A stretch of 64,000 bases of DNA from the NCBI RefSeq assembly GCF_010015445.1, contig NC_053118.1, forward strand, positions 5,907,781 through 5,971,780. Reading direction: 5' to 3'. The notes under the pieces were generated by a model, which was not told where the DNA came from, searched no databases, and was given only the letters and a program-made list of their open reading frames with translations. This document shows positions 42,716 through 53,697 of the stretch, one piece after another; within the stretch, counting starts at the first letter, position 1, and each line of letters opens with the position of its first letter. Origin of the DNA: Perca fluviatilis. Its lineage: Eukaryota > Chordata > Actinopteri > Perciformes > Percidae. The position numbers were made by a program, and so were the translations under genes.

Positions 42716-43971
42716 ATTAACCTCAATAATCCACAGAAATTTTGGAAAGTGATAAAGTCTCTATCTGTAAATAGAAGACCTCAGGCTCTTCCAAAATATG
42801 TCTTAAAAGACTATCCCTGTCTACGATAGGACCGAGGTCTTAAAAAGTTTTAACAACCATTTCGTAGCTTCAGGTTCTTTGTTTGACTCCACGGGAGTGG
42901 CCCCCGTGTCTTCCTGCACAGAACCTCAAATGTCTTCTGGAGAGTATTTTAATTTTGTTCCTTTTACTGTGCAGGAAGTGCATAAAGCTCTCAAAGCATT
43001 AGATCACAGGAAACCAAACGGACCGGACTTGATAGAGCCCTACTTCTTGAAAATAGCAGCTGATTATGTAGCACATAGCAGCTGATTATGTAGCACAACC
43101 TGTTACGGTCCTTTTTAATCTTTCAATCCAAAACAAAGAAATTCCACTTGTTTGGAAGTCTGCTTTTGTTACCCCTTTATTAAAAGGAGGTGATGCAGCT
43201 GTTTTAACTAACTACAGACCAACATCAAATTTGTGTGTTTTGTCAAAACTTCTTGAATCTCTTGTTTGTGATCCACTTAAAGAGTTCCTGTACTCTAGTG
43301 ACCTACTCACAAAACTGCAGTCCGGCTTCAGGAATAAACACAGCACCATTATGGCTGCTACAAAAGTGATAAATGATATACTTGTTGCTCTTGATAAAAA
43401 ACAATATTGTGCTTCCCTTTTTTATTGATCTGTCAACAGCTTTTGACACTGTGGATCATGTTATTTTAAAGCATAGGCTTTTATGTCTGGGACTGTCTAA
43501 TCATGTTGTTTCCTGGTTCACAAATTATTTGAGTGACAGAACCCAGTGTATTAAATGTGATGGTCTGTGTTCTGAATTTTTGAATGTCCACAAGGGGGTG
43601 CCACAGGGTTCTATATTAGGACCCCTCCTGTTCATCATGTATATTAATGATTTAGGACGTGGTCCTAATATGCATTTTTATGCTGATGACACAATAATTT
43701 ACTGTTTTGGATTGAACCCTGCTAAAGCTGTAGAATCTCTGCAGAAAGCTTTTGATGTGGTCCAGCCAGGGCTGGACTGGGACAAAAAATTGGCCCTGGC
43801 ATTTTTGGCCCATGCAGCCCACACCCACCGTGATTGGTCAGACACATTCCCTGCAGACAGTGCTCTTAAAATATGCGTGCATTCTATGATTTGAGTTGCC
43901 TAGTGTTCTGCGTTCATGTGATCATTTTGGATCCTTCAAGAGGGGTCTCAAGACTTATCTGTTGATCTTAC

Positions 43972-43999
43972 TTTTTTTTCTTTTTTTTTTTTATTAAAT

Positions 44000-44081
<82 letters not shown>

Positions 44082-44095
44082 TTTTTTTAAAGTAA

Positions 44096-44126
<31 letters not shown>

Positions 44127-44194
44127 TAAATTTGTGTAGGAAGGGGGGTAAAAAATTTTATTTTTTTAAAAAAAATAAAAATAAAAAAAAAAAA
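43972..44194. repeat. Long poly-T / poly-A tract
   Basis: Nearly pure T from 43972 to 44090 is followed by nearly pure A from 44099 to 44126 and more A/T-only sequence to 44194. It may be two converging retrotransposon tails, or an assembly-sensitive low-complexity region whose true length is uncertain. Confidence 0.85.
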
Positions 44195-44770
44195 ATAAGA
44201 GAAATGGGTGTGGCCTATATCAGGTAATTCAGCTTGATTCAAGGAACACGTGGATGTAAGAATTTCTAATGTGTGATGTGTATTGTGGGAGTTAATGACA
44301 AAAAAACATAGCGCCACCTTGTGGTCCACATGTGTAATTTTTGGTAGGTGTGATCCATGGCCCATTGTCCATCTACCCTGTAAATTTAAAGTTGTTCACA
44401 TTAGTGTAAGTGGTGAATCTAGAGTTGGGTCACATTGGGTCCCATAGGCCACGCCCACTTTGACCCCTCGGTACTCCATTCTAGGGTTGGCCTCAGGATT
44501 GGCCCCAGATGGTACCCATCAAAGTTTGTATGGTCGTAACTTTTTGTATTTGTAGCGCCCCCTAGTGACCAATTTTTGTAAAACGCATGGGGGACCTCCA
44601 GAGGGTCATGGCAAAGAATAATCTAAAGTTTGGCGTTCATAGCATTTATTTTGGCAAAGTTGGTGTTTTCATAGTTAGCTACAGAAATTAGTTTGTGCGT
44701 TATATGTGCAATTTTTATCGGATAAAAATTCTTTCCATAACTTTTAGTCAGGTCAGTCTGGAAACGGTCT

Positions 44771-44832
44771 GGAAACGGTCATTATAACCACTCCAGTAGC
44801 TAGCTACTGGAGTGGTTATAATGACCGTTTCC
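44771..44832. repeat. Perfect 62-bp palindrome
   Basis: GGAAACGGTCATTATAACCA at the left end and TGGTTATAATGACCGTTTCC at the right end are exact complements, and the pairing is unbroken through the centre (AGTAGCTAGCTACT). Half of it belongs to the sequence shared with 32408-32630. Confidence 0.97.
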
Positions 44833-45230
44833 CCTCAGTAACACAAAAGTCTCAGAGTCTGCCCTAACTGCACGTCGGACCAGACCTGAGTGGCTGAGGG
44901 GGGCTGGTCATGATTGATAACTAAGATCAGTGGTGTCTCTTTCTTTACCCTTTCTTCTTTTACTAACTACACACACACACACACAGACACAAGCTAGCCG
45001 CGTAGCTCCCGAGCTAACACTGCTAGCTTAACCCTGCACCTCTGCCTAGCTGTCTACTTCACCAGTGTACTGGATCTTCACAAACCCTCCAGCCGGCTCG
45101 CTTACACCCACTGATCATCTGCACTCGCCTGTTTTTTCCACGTACAATATCCAAATAAAACCTCACCTTGTTCCTTCAACTCACCTCGTCTGGGTCTGCA
45201 TTTGGGTACCTGTTCTTGTGAAACCTGACA
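44803..45230 (+). repeat. Composite LTR fragment
   Basis: Positions 44803-45027 match 32408-32630 (shared GAGTGGTTATA, GACCTGGGTGGCTGAGG with one change, and CGTAGCTCCCGAGCTAAC). Positions 45032-45230 match the last third of the Gypsy LTR (40850-41048), ending AAACCTGACA. Two repeat types are thus fused at about 45028-45031 and embedded in the hAT at 43767-45698. Confidence 0.8.
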
Positions 45231-46159
45231 GATGGAATAGGATAAATGACGACAGGCTCAGCTCAGTTGTAGCCAAAGTAAGTCTGGAGACGGTCCAAGT
45301 TTCGTGCAGATCGGTCGTACGGTCTAGGAGGAGTTCCAAAAAAGTAGGTTTTTGATAAATCACGATTTTTCACGCATAAAAATCTAGGCGGAAATGGGCG
45401 TGGCCTATATCACGTGATTCAGTGTGGTTGTGGACCAGTCCTGAAAATGGCAACCCCCTACCATGTACAGTTTAGGCTGCAGTTTTAGGCAGGGAAGAAG
45501 AAGAAGAATAATCAGTAGAAAAACAATAGGGTTCCCACACTCCGCTGGAGATGTGAACCGCGTTGCCTTGCAACACGCGGTTCCCATGCCCCCTCGGGCT
45601 TGGACCCCTAAAAAGGCCAATTTATCGGCGATTCGGCCCAAAAGTGCCTCGGCTCACCGGGAAAATGCCCGGTATCCCAGATGGCCAGTCCAGCCCTGGG
45701 TCCAGCACACACTTATCCAGCTAAAACTAGTCCTTAACGCTGAAAAGACCAAACTAATGTTGTTTTCAAACACTAAGAAGGTCCCTCAATCTATCCCCTT
45801 TGTGCCCACTCTTGAGGGAAATGTCATAGAGATGGTTCATACTTACAAGTACTTTGGTATTTTGCTTGATGACTCCCTGACTTTTAAGCCCCATATCTTG
45901 TGAAAATGCTTAAACTAATTTTTTTTTTTTTATTATTTTAGACTATGGAGACCTGTTGTACATGAATGCTTCTGCTAAAGGCCTCCATAAGATTGACATT
46001 GCATATCATGCTTCTCTGCAGTTCATTACTAATTGTAGGGTCTTGACCATCACTGTGAACTGTATTCTCGAGTGGGATGGCCTTTGTCCTCCAGGAGGCT
46101 GGGTCACTCGTATACTTTCATTTATAAGGCCATGCTTGGTACATCTTAATCAACTTAAT

Positions 46160-47215
46160 CTCACGGAGGAGTGTTGGCTCTCACTGAATGACATTACAGT
46201 AAAAAACAAATACCCACTTCCACTCATGAACTCAGCCTTTGAATCCCTCCTTGGGCACTTTGAGTACTTAGTTATGCCCCTCGGCCTCAGCAACGCACCA
46301 GCAGTTTTTCAGTGCTTGGTGAATGATGTGCTGAGAGATATGCTGGGCAGATTTGTGTTTGGTTACCTTGATGATATACTCATTTTTTCCCAGAACCAAG
46401 CAGAGCACGACCAGCATGTTCACCAAGTCCTCCAATGGCTGCTAGAGAACCGGCTATTTGTCAAGGCAGAGAAGTGTGAATTTCACGCCTCCACTGTCAC
46501 GTTTCTTGGCCACATCATCTCCAAGGGTCAGGTGAGGATGGACACCGAGAAGGTGAGAGCGGTCTTGGATTGGCCCAAGCCAGAGAGTAGGAAGCAGCTT
46601 TAGAGATTCTTGGGTTTTGCTAATTTCTATAGACGCTTCATTAGAAATTACAGCCGCATTGCTGCGCCATTAACCGCACTTACCTCCCCTGCTAGGCCGT
46701 TTCACTGGACCTCTGAGACGGAAGGAGCTTTTTCAGAGCTTAAGAAAAGGTTCACCTCAGCCCCTATTCTCACTCAGCCGGACTCATCCCGACAGTTTGT
46801 GGTTGAAGTCGATGCCTTGGACGTGGGTGTCGGAGTCGTCCTGTCACAGCGGTCCCCCGAGGACAACAAACTTCACCCCTGTGCCTTTTTGTCCCATCGT
46901 TTATCCCCCACAGAGGAATTACGATGTCGGGAACCGTGAACTGCTGGCGGTCAAACTGGCTCTCGAGGAGTGGAGACACTGGCTGGAGGGCGCGGATCAG
47001 CCGTTCGTGGTTTGGACCGACCATAAGAACCTGGAATACATCCGCTCAGCGAAGCGCCTTAACCCTCGTCAAGCCAGGTGGGCTCTGTTCTTCGGTCGTT
47101 TAAATTTTGCTCTGACCTACAGGCCCGGATCAAGGAATGTGAAGCCAGACGCTCTATCTCGACTGTTCGAGAGAGAGGAGACCACTGCGGAGCCTGACAC
47201 CATTGTACCCAGAAC
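46160..47215 (+). pseudogene. Gypsy reverse transcriptase and RNase H remainder
   Basis: After the LINE the Gypsy pol resumes near [20 protein letters not shown]. The segment with the first catalytic aspartate (normally TKLDLRNAY) is deleted: the sequence goes directly to [20 protein letters not shown]. The YLDDILIFS motif (about 46360-46385) is intact. A stop at 46601 precedes [17 protein letters not shown]. The RNase H domain follows with [18 protein letters not shown] (catalytic aspartate), then after a shift near 46915 [30 protein letters not shown] and [15 protein letters not shown]. Integrase and the 3' LTR are missing. Confidence 0.92.
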
Positions 47216-47617
47216 CTGTATTATTACGTTCACGAAAACAAAACCTCATTGTAGTCATCCAGTCAACTGGTTTTAGAAGTCCCAGGGTCGAGGTGCAAAC
47301 TGTGGGATGTTCGCGCTTTTGCAGTTGCGGCACTGAGACTTTGGAAGAAGTTACCTGCTGACATCCGCACTATAACAGAGGTAGCTCGTTTAACATCTAG
47401 CCTTAAAACGTATTTATTTAGAATGGCTTTTAATGTGTTAAAAGCCAACAGTAGTGTTGTGACATTTTCCGTTTTTTCTGCTTTCATGTATTATTTTTAC
47501 ATTAATTCCTTCTGATTTTACTGTATGTTATGTTTTACTGTTGCTACTTTATGTAAAGCACTTTGGATACCTGCTGGTTTCTGTAAGGTTCTATATAAAT
47601 AAATGTTGATTGATTGT
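47216..47617 (+). repeat. L2-group LINE 3' end replacing the Gypsy integrase
   Basis: The end of a LINE coding region (RLWKKLPADIRTI, LTSSLKTYLFRMAF) is followed by the 3' tail with TGTAAAGCACTTTGGATACC and AGGTTCTATATAAATAAATG and a short (TTGA)n. It joins the Gypsy RNase H end directly at about 47216, so the downstream Gypsy region was lost or lies elsewhere. Confidence 0.75.
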
Positions 47618-47985
47618 TGACATGTGACTATTATGACTACCTGCTGTTACTTGTTACACGTTCAAGCAGCTACAAACTATATTTTTATATTAATAATGTA
47701 TCAAATGACAATGTGAAAACACTATGGCAATGTAAAAGGGGTCACTGGTAGTGAGGAACCAGGAGAGAATGGACTTTAACAAGAAATAGAAAATACCACA
47801 CAATTTAAATAATGAATTTCATATTTACCAGGTACACTGAAGAAAAAAAAATGTCTCTGCTCTCAATGGGTGCAATTAATTATTTTTGAGCATGAGAAGC
47901 CTTGATTTCAGGCCACAGAGATCAAGAGTTTCCAGTGACAGATGTTCTGTGTTTAAATCTCTTGTTTTTGCATTTTCTCCCAACT
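47618..47985. other. No recognised feature
   Basis: AT-rich sequence; part of it may be the unresolved left side of the TTAA element that ends at 48549. Confidence 0.35.
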
Positions 47986-48549
47986 GTTCAGTGACCCGAA
48001 ATTGGGGAGAAATTACCAACATTGGCAGCCAAGATTACAGCTATCTGGTGTTAGCATGCAGCTACTTGCAGTTAGCAGTTGTCTAACGTTATATTGTAAT
48101 GGAATATAGCAGCACTTTCTACCTTGAAAAATCACAAATACGGCTCCTGAACCAAATACTACACAACCAGACACGTTTCAGCAATGTGACCAGAAATTGG
48201 GGAGAAATTAACAACATTGGCCGCCAAGACTACAGCTTTCTGGCTTTAGCATGTAGCTACAGTTCTTAGGCAATAAACACAAAACAGTAACGTTTGCCTA
48301 AAAACAACCCCGCTCAGTAGCCTGCCTGGAGCAGATGACCAATCATAGCAACCCAGCTTCATGTTACACAAAAAAAACGTTGAAAGCGGAGCGTTCAGAA
48401 CAGTTGGAAATCTGAGGTTTTTGCTCACAGGATTTCTTTAAAATAAGTTTAGCTCATTATTTGAAGCTTTGGCCATGTTTAACATGAAAATCCAATACTG
48501 TAACATTATAGATATGACAGAAAATACGGAAAAGCATAATAGATTCCCT
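47986..48549. mobile_element. TTAA-type MITE, right end visible, left end unclear
   Basis: The right end GCATAATAGATTCCCT is followed by TTAA (48550-48553) and resembles the right end of the element at 3227-3677. The interior has a diverged tandem duplication: GAAATTGGGGAGAAATTA occurs at 47998 and 48192, each followed by GCCAAGA-TACAGCT. The left TTAA was not identified, so the start given is a lower bound. Confidence 0.55.
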
Positions 48550-48553
48550 TTAA

Positions 48554-48958
48554 GAAGTCTGGAGATACTGTACATGATTTCCAGTAAACAGGAAGGGGAT
48601 GAAACGTAAATGACCTGTCAGACAAATGTAGTGACATGAATTATGATGTTTTTATTCATCTAATAAGGTCTTTAATTTTCCAGTTTTTTTTGCTGGTGGT
48701 ATGGGCTAGAATGGATACCGTGTTTAAGGAAAAGTGTGTACCAAAAATAAAAAATAAATAACTGAGAATAAATGACTATATTTGTGTTCAAATACAGCCA
48801 TGAAGGACGGGCAAGATTACACTTATAAAACTGGTTGTATTTAACCAATAAAACAGATGCTGGGTCTTTATGTGAGGAATCTTATCAGCATACTAATTAA
48901 CTGTTGCTAACCTGGAAACTGGGAAACAAATTGGTAGCTCAGTATTAGGAAAAAATGT
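48554..48958. other. No recognised feature
   Basis: Non-coding AT-rich sequence with no visible repeat boundaries. Confidence 0.4.
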
Positions 48959-48966
48959 TCTCAGCC

Positions 48967-50533
48967 CAGGGGCGGATCTACAGGGGGGCAGGGGGGGCAG
49001 GTGCCCCCCCACTCTAGAGCCTTGTCCCCACAGCTACCCCCGTAACTTTGGTGATCCAAAAACTGTACTTGTAAAAACAAACTGCCACTATGTCCACAAT
49101 ATTCTCAAAACAGTGAACTAAACAATACATTTACCAAAAGTGAACAATTTAATTTTTAATTTTAAATGTATTCTTAGCCCCCTGCCCCTCAAATACTTAG
49201 CTATGTCCCTGATTCAAACGTGCGAGCGGCGTTTGCTCAGTCTGGCTCACACACAGCGAGTCTGCTGCGGTATGATGGCCCTGCAACCCACCTGGAGAGA
49301 CTAAGCTGCCTCAGAGCCTCTGAAGGTGAAGTCAGTTTCCCCAGGTGAAGTTTAAACACACATGTTTAACTTAAAGTCACATTTGTAATGAATGTAATAT
49401 AAAATCTTGTTTGTATCCATAACGTTTACTGATGGTCGCCGTTTTGCCGACGTTACGTTACAACACACAATACAGTGCCAGTTGGGAGATCGATCATTTT
49501 TATTTGATTAGCTAAGCAGTCCTATAAAATCCACTTCCTCTCACATATCACAGTAATAAGGGTGCACAAATTAAACCAGGTTACAACTGGAGAAATAACA
49601 AATACTAGGATTAAGTAGTCTAAACATAACTGTTGTTTGCACGTGATAAATCTTTTCTGATTTATTATTTGTTATAAGCTACTTATTAGCTACAGGGCCC
49701 TACAGTGTAATGTAATACAAGAATAACCAGAGCTTTTCACATATCGACTTTTGCAGACCAGAGTAGCTGAAGAAATTAGCTCAAGCCTAAACATGAAAAG
49801 GAAGGCTAAAGGTGGGATATTGCCAGCTTTTTTGCTAAGAAAATTCAAAGTACGATGAGAATGAGGGAAATGAAGGAGAAGGCAGTAAACTGGAGAGACC
49901 AGGAGGGTCAGAGCAGGAGAAGACCACAGAAGGAGATGAGGAAATAAGTGACGGAGAAGAGGAAATAAGTGAAGGAGATGAGGAAATAAGTGAAGGATGA
50001 AAAATCAGTGAGGGATGAAGAGGAGGCTCCAGATTCAGAGAGAGGGACAGAGGCAGAGAGGGATCAGGAGGAGGCAGATGAAGATGACAGGGAGGAAGAG
50101 GCCGGCAGTTACCCCTGAACCATATGGTATGTTTTTATTCTTCTTCCATATAAATTGCCGTACAGTAGGATAATATGTAATGTCACTTATATGCATTGGC
50201 TATGTCCATGTTTAGAATAGGTATATTCATTCCCATCATAGACTCAATGATCAGTGAGCTGGACAGGTGCTTTTCAAACTCTAGCAGCAAGATAATGAGG
50301 GGTATACAAGCTTTAAACCCATCAAACAATGACTTCTTAAAGGAAGAATTGGTTTTGTTAGTGGCTGAGGAATATGGCTCTGAAAAGTATTATAAAGTAT
50401 TTAAAAGTATTTTTGTGTTTGTTTTGTTAAAGCCATTCACTTATAGGGATTACCACATCTACCCCTGCTACCCTGCCAAGTCCTCTTGCCACCCCTTTGC
50501 CACCCCATGTAAAATTTTCTAGATCAGCCACTG
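48967..50533 (+). mobile_element. hAT transposon (ZMYM-type), TSD TCTCAGCC
   Basis: A perfect 8-bp duplication TCTCAGCC lies at 48959-48966 and 50534-50541. The ends are CAGGGGCGGATCTA and TAGATCAGCCACTG, inverted partners with two mismatches, flanked by GGGGCAG-rich subterminal sequence. A degenerate transposase is present (49792-50410). At 1.57 kb it is internally deleted. Confidence 0.9.
49792..50410 (+). pseudogene. ZMYM1-like hAT transposase remnant
   Basis: The start MKRKAKGGILPAFLLRK resembles the N-terminus of hAT proteins with a TTF-type zinc finger. It is followed by an acidic repetitive stretch (49900-50115, many GAGGAAATAAGTGA-type units). After a possible GT-AG intron (about 50128-50214) the sequence encodes FRIGIFIPIIDSMISELDR, CFSNSSSKIMRGIQALNPSN and FLKEELVLLVAEEYGS, matching the region before the C-terminal dimerisation domain of these transposases. 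The catalytic centre is absent. Confidence 0.65.
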
Positions 50534-50541
50534 TCTCAGCC

Positions 50542-50925
50542 AGAGCTGAAATCCAGACAGAGGGAGGCAGCTTTGGCACACACATTCAATACCGGTATAA
50601 TCTTTGAAATCCCCTCATCAGTTTACATCCTGACTACAGTGCAGTAGTGCATGCCGGCCTCTGCTATTTTCTAGCTGGTTTCTGTTTTCTGTGGCAGGCC
50701 TGACAAGATTCAGAGAAGGTGACCTTTACTGCTGCCCCTCTACAACAGTCCAACTCATCCCAGCCCTACCAGAACCGGGCTGCTCTGCTCATTAGAGGGA
50801 CTTTTTGCCTCTCAAACACCTGCCACCATTCACAGGCGAACAACAAAAAACCTTGGCTTCAACCTCCACACCTCTGTCACCACACTTCCTACTCACCTGG
50901 CATACAGCCCCACTCTCTCTCTTAC
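50542..50925. other. No recognised gene
   Basis: The sequence is mixed in composition and ends in C/T-rich sequence before the microsatellite. The overlapping frames on both strands are not supported. Confidence 0.4.
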
Positions 50926-50929
50926 ACAA

Positions 50930-50971
50930 ACACACACACACACACACACACACAATATTGCTAATATATTG

Positions 50972-51050
<79 letters not shown>
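50930..51050. repeat. (CA)n then (GT)n, inverted microsatellite pair
   Basis: About 12 CA units (50930-50954) are followed by a 19-base AT-rich spacer and about 38 GT units (50974-51050). The two runs are complementary and could fold back on each other. Confidence 0.97.
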
Positions 51051-51051
<1 letters not shown>

Positions 51052-52269
51052 TGAGGGTGAGAATGACAGCTACATTTTGGTTGCATATTAGGAATGCATT
51101 ACTCACTGTATAGACAGATGGCCGGTTTGGGTAGAAGGATAGGGGTATGTGATGGGGTTTCTAGGGGTGATAGGCCTGGGAAGAAGGATTTCTCGACAGT
51201 AATTAAAGAAGAAAGTTGCGCCTTTGTCACAAAGCCTGATCTCACACTCATGATTCAAAATGTGATTATGAGATTGCGTGTCCTCATCACATTTGGCTTG
51301 ATATCCCCTCACATATACTTAACCCTCATGCCCTCCTTAAAAAAACTTACTCTCGACACCTTCGAGGCAAAAATGTCCACGCACAAAAAAACTGTTATTA
51401 AATCATCATATATCAATATTTTTTTCTGCTTTTTTTTCATAAATCACTTAAACAACTTGTAACCTAATCAAAACTACCAAACATTCAATCATTTTCAGGA
51501 TTTTAACCCTTTAAATGCCAGTTTATGTATTTGAAGTTTTCATTTTTTATTACAAAAAACACAAAAAATTATTTTTTTCCATATAATGAATAATATCTAG
51601 ATTTGGCTTTGGTGGGGATTAGAGGCTTGGATATGTCAAAGATAAGCAACAAAATTAATTTGATTGCATTAGTATTTTTTACATAGTTCCAGATACTCCC
51701 TTTCGACACCTTCGAGGCAAAAATGTACATGTCCAAAAAACTGTTATTAAATCATCATATATCAATATTTTTTTCTGCTTTTTTTAATAAATCACTTAAA
51801 CAACTTCTAAATTGCTCAAAACTACCAAACATTTAATCATTTTCTGGATTTTAACCCTTTAAATGCCAGTTTTAAATCTTTGAAGTAACAATTATTTATG
51901 AAAAACCCAACAAAACATTAATTATTTTCCATAAAATAAATCATAGGGGAATGGGGCTTTGGTGGTGATTAGAGGCTTGGATATGTCAAAGATAAGCAAC
52001 AAAACTTATTTGATTGCATTAGTATTTTTTATGTAGTTCCAGATATTCCCTTTGGACACCTTCGAGGCAAAAATGGCCCCATTCACTTCCATTATAACCA
52101 CATGTTTTGATCTCACTGCCTTTACAGTATAAAACCATGCATTCTGTAATGTCAGCATTTCATTTGGAAGAAAACTAGTCATATTTGACATTTTTACAGT
52201 ATTTCACCAGATTCAACCATTTTGCCCTTGTAGGCCGATGCATGAAATTATAGTTATATTATGGAGCTC

Positions 52270-52287
52270 TGTGTGTGTGTGTGTGTT

Positions 52288-52348
<61 letters not shown>

Positions 52349-52360
52349 GTTTGTGTGTGA
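52270..52360. repeat. (TG)n / TTTG microsatellite
   Basis: The TG run is interrupted by TTTG units and is mirrored by the CA-rich block at 53215-53697 within the inverted arms. Confidence 0.95.
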
Positions 52361-52496
52361 GTTTGCGTGAACCTGTAAGCAAGCAATGATCATTTTAGGG
52401 CTGAAAAAAGGCATCTTTTGAAGGATGCATTTCATGTGTCTTTGAAGACGTGCTTGAATAAAAACATTGTCTCCTGCATTTGCTGTAAACTGGCGC

Positions 52497-52940
52497 TTAT
52501 AATTTCAAATGGTTCGTGGGACATGGTAGCCCTGAAGACTGGTCTCCCACTATGGACATCCCACAGGCTCCGGGTGGATTCCCCTTTGGACCAGTACACA
52601 CCAACCAAGTGTGAAGTCCCATGTATGTTAAAATCTCTTGAGCATCCACATCACTCCATCCTGAGATTGAACACCTCCCGTGTAGGTTTGTCATTTCCTG
52701 AATCAGCTGGATCATGTCAGGAGTGAAGAAAAGGTCGAAAGAGGATGCCACATCATGGATTCTTGATATGGCATATCTCGTGGGCTCTGGCATCATGCCG
52801 GTCGGTGCTTGAATGTTGCGCAGCGTCTCAGTATTAGATGGAGACCAGACTTGCCAATTCTTCACTGTCCATTCAATGTTAGGATGGACAGGATCTTCAG
52901 TGTCCTCTCCACTTTCAGAGGAAGGGTTAGAGGCACTCAC
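52497..52940 (-). pseudogene. piggyBac transposase N-terminal fragment
   Basis: On the minus strand the frame reads an acidic serine-rich start (SSESGEDTEDP), then WSPSNTETLRNIQAPTGMMP, PTRYAISRIHDVASSFDLFF, TPDMIQLIQEMTNL and DVDAQEILTYMGLH. This matches the start of the PGBD4-type transposase, which precedes the catalytic core. The catalytic DDD part is absent: after about 52560 the sequence departs from the family and runs into the inverted flank (52422-52480). It is a different family from the piggyBac at 35336-38650. Confidence 0.8.
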
Positions 52941-53106
52941 AGAGTTGGAGGACTCCAGTGACCATTTTGTCAGACTCCAGAAACTTGTGTCATCTTCAGA
53001 TGAGTCCTGCAGTTGGCTGGAAGATAAAGGCTCCTTCTCTTTGCTCCAGGTCTGTCTCCTTCTCTAGAGCCAGGTGCATAAACACACTAATAGTTGTTTT
53101 TGTTTA

Positions 53107-53175
53107 CAACAAATGCAGGAGACAATGTTTTTATTCAAGCACGTCTTCAAAGACACATGAAATGCATCCTTCAAA
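53107..53175. repeat. Inverted copy of 52422-52490
   Basis: GAGACAATGTTTTTATTCAA and CGTCTTCAAAGACACATGAA are the reverse complement of the sequence at 52422-52490. The pair brackets the transposase fragment, so the inverted symmetry of this element extends right up to its coding remnant. Confidence 0.9.
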
Positions 53176-53214
53176 AGAAGCCCTTTTTTCACCCAGATTT
53201 ACACAAACTCTCTC

Positions 53215-53562
53215 TCACACACAGACACGCATGCATGCACACACACACACACACACACACATACACACACACACCACACACACACACACACACACATACA
53301 CACACAGCTCCATAATATAACTGGCAAAAGTAAGGTTAGGCTTTTTTCACCACTAAAATTATCATTGTTTGTTTACAGATTTACACAAACTCTCTCTCAC
53401 ACACAGACATGCATACATGCATGCACACACATACACACACACACACTACGCATACATACACACACACAACAATACATACCACACACACACACACACACAC
53501 CCACCCACCCACACACAAATATACATATATACACAGACACACAGACACACACACACATACAC

Positions 53563-53602
<40 letters not shown>

Positions 53603-53624
53603 CAAGGCCCGCTGCGTTGTGCGT

Positions 53625-53696
<72 letters not shown>

Positions 53697-53697
53697 G
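53215..53697. repeat. Complex (CA)n region
   Basis: CA-rich tracts (about 53237-53310 and 53403-53697) contain CATACA, CCCA and GACACA variants. A duplicated lead-in ACACAAACTCTCTCTCACAC occurs at about 53203 and 53382. All frames across it are artefacts. Confidence 0.95.

Larger units (their letters stand above)
43767..45698. mobile_element. hAT element, TSD GGTCCAGC
   Basis: A perfect 8-bp duplication GGTCCAGC lies at 43759-43766 and 45699-45706. The TIRs are CAGGGCTGGACTGG and CCAGTCCAGCCCTG. Inside are a LINE C-terminal fragment (FKRGLKTYLL, about 43935-43970), a long poly-T/poly-A block, non-coding repeat sequence in which GGAAATGGGYGTGGCCTATA occurs twice (44201 and 45391), a 62-bp palindrome and a composite LTR piece (44803-45230). 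No transposase was recognised. Confidence 0.9.
42716..46150 (+). pseudogene. L2/CR1-group LINE inserted in the Gypsy pol, itself split by a hAT
   Basis: The LINE is 5'-truncated, starting near [14 protein letters not shown]. In several frames it shows LKALDHRKPNGPD, the RT sequence LLKGGDAAVLTNYRP, LQSGFRNKHSTIMAA, LFIDLSTAFDTVDH (first catalytic aspartate), GVPQGSILGPLLFIMYIND and MHFYADDTIIYC (YADD, about 43676-43690). The hAT at 43767-45698 cuts it after QKAFDVVQ; it resumes with LNAEKTKLMLFSNTKKVP, TYKYFGILLDDSLTFKPHI and, in other frames, [11 protein letters not shown]. Stops and shifts are frequent. A short duplication repeats the phrase GTAGCACATAGCAGCTGATT near 43068-43098. Similarity ends near 46150. 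Confidence 0.88.
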
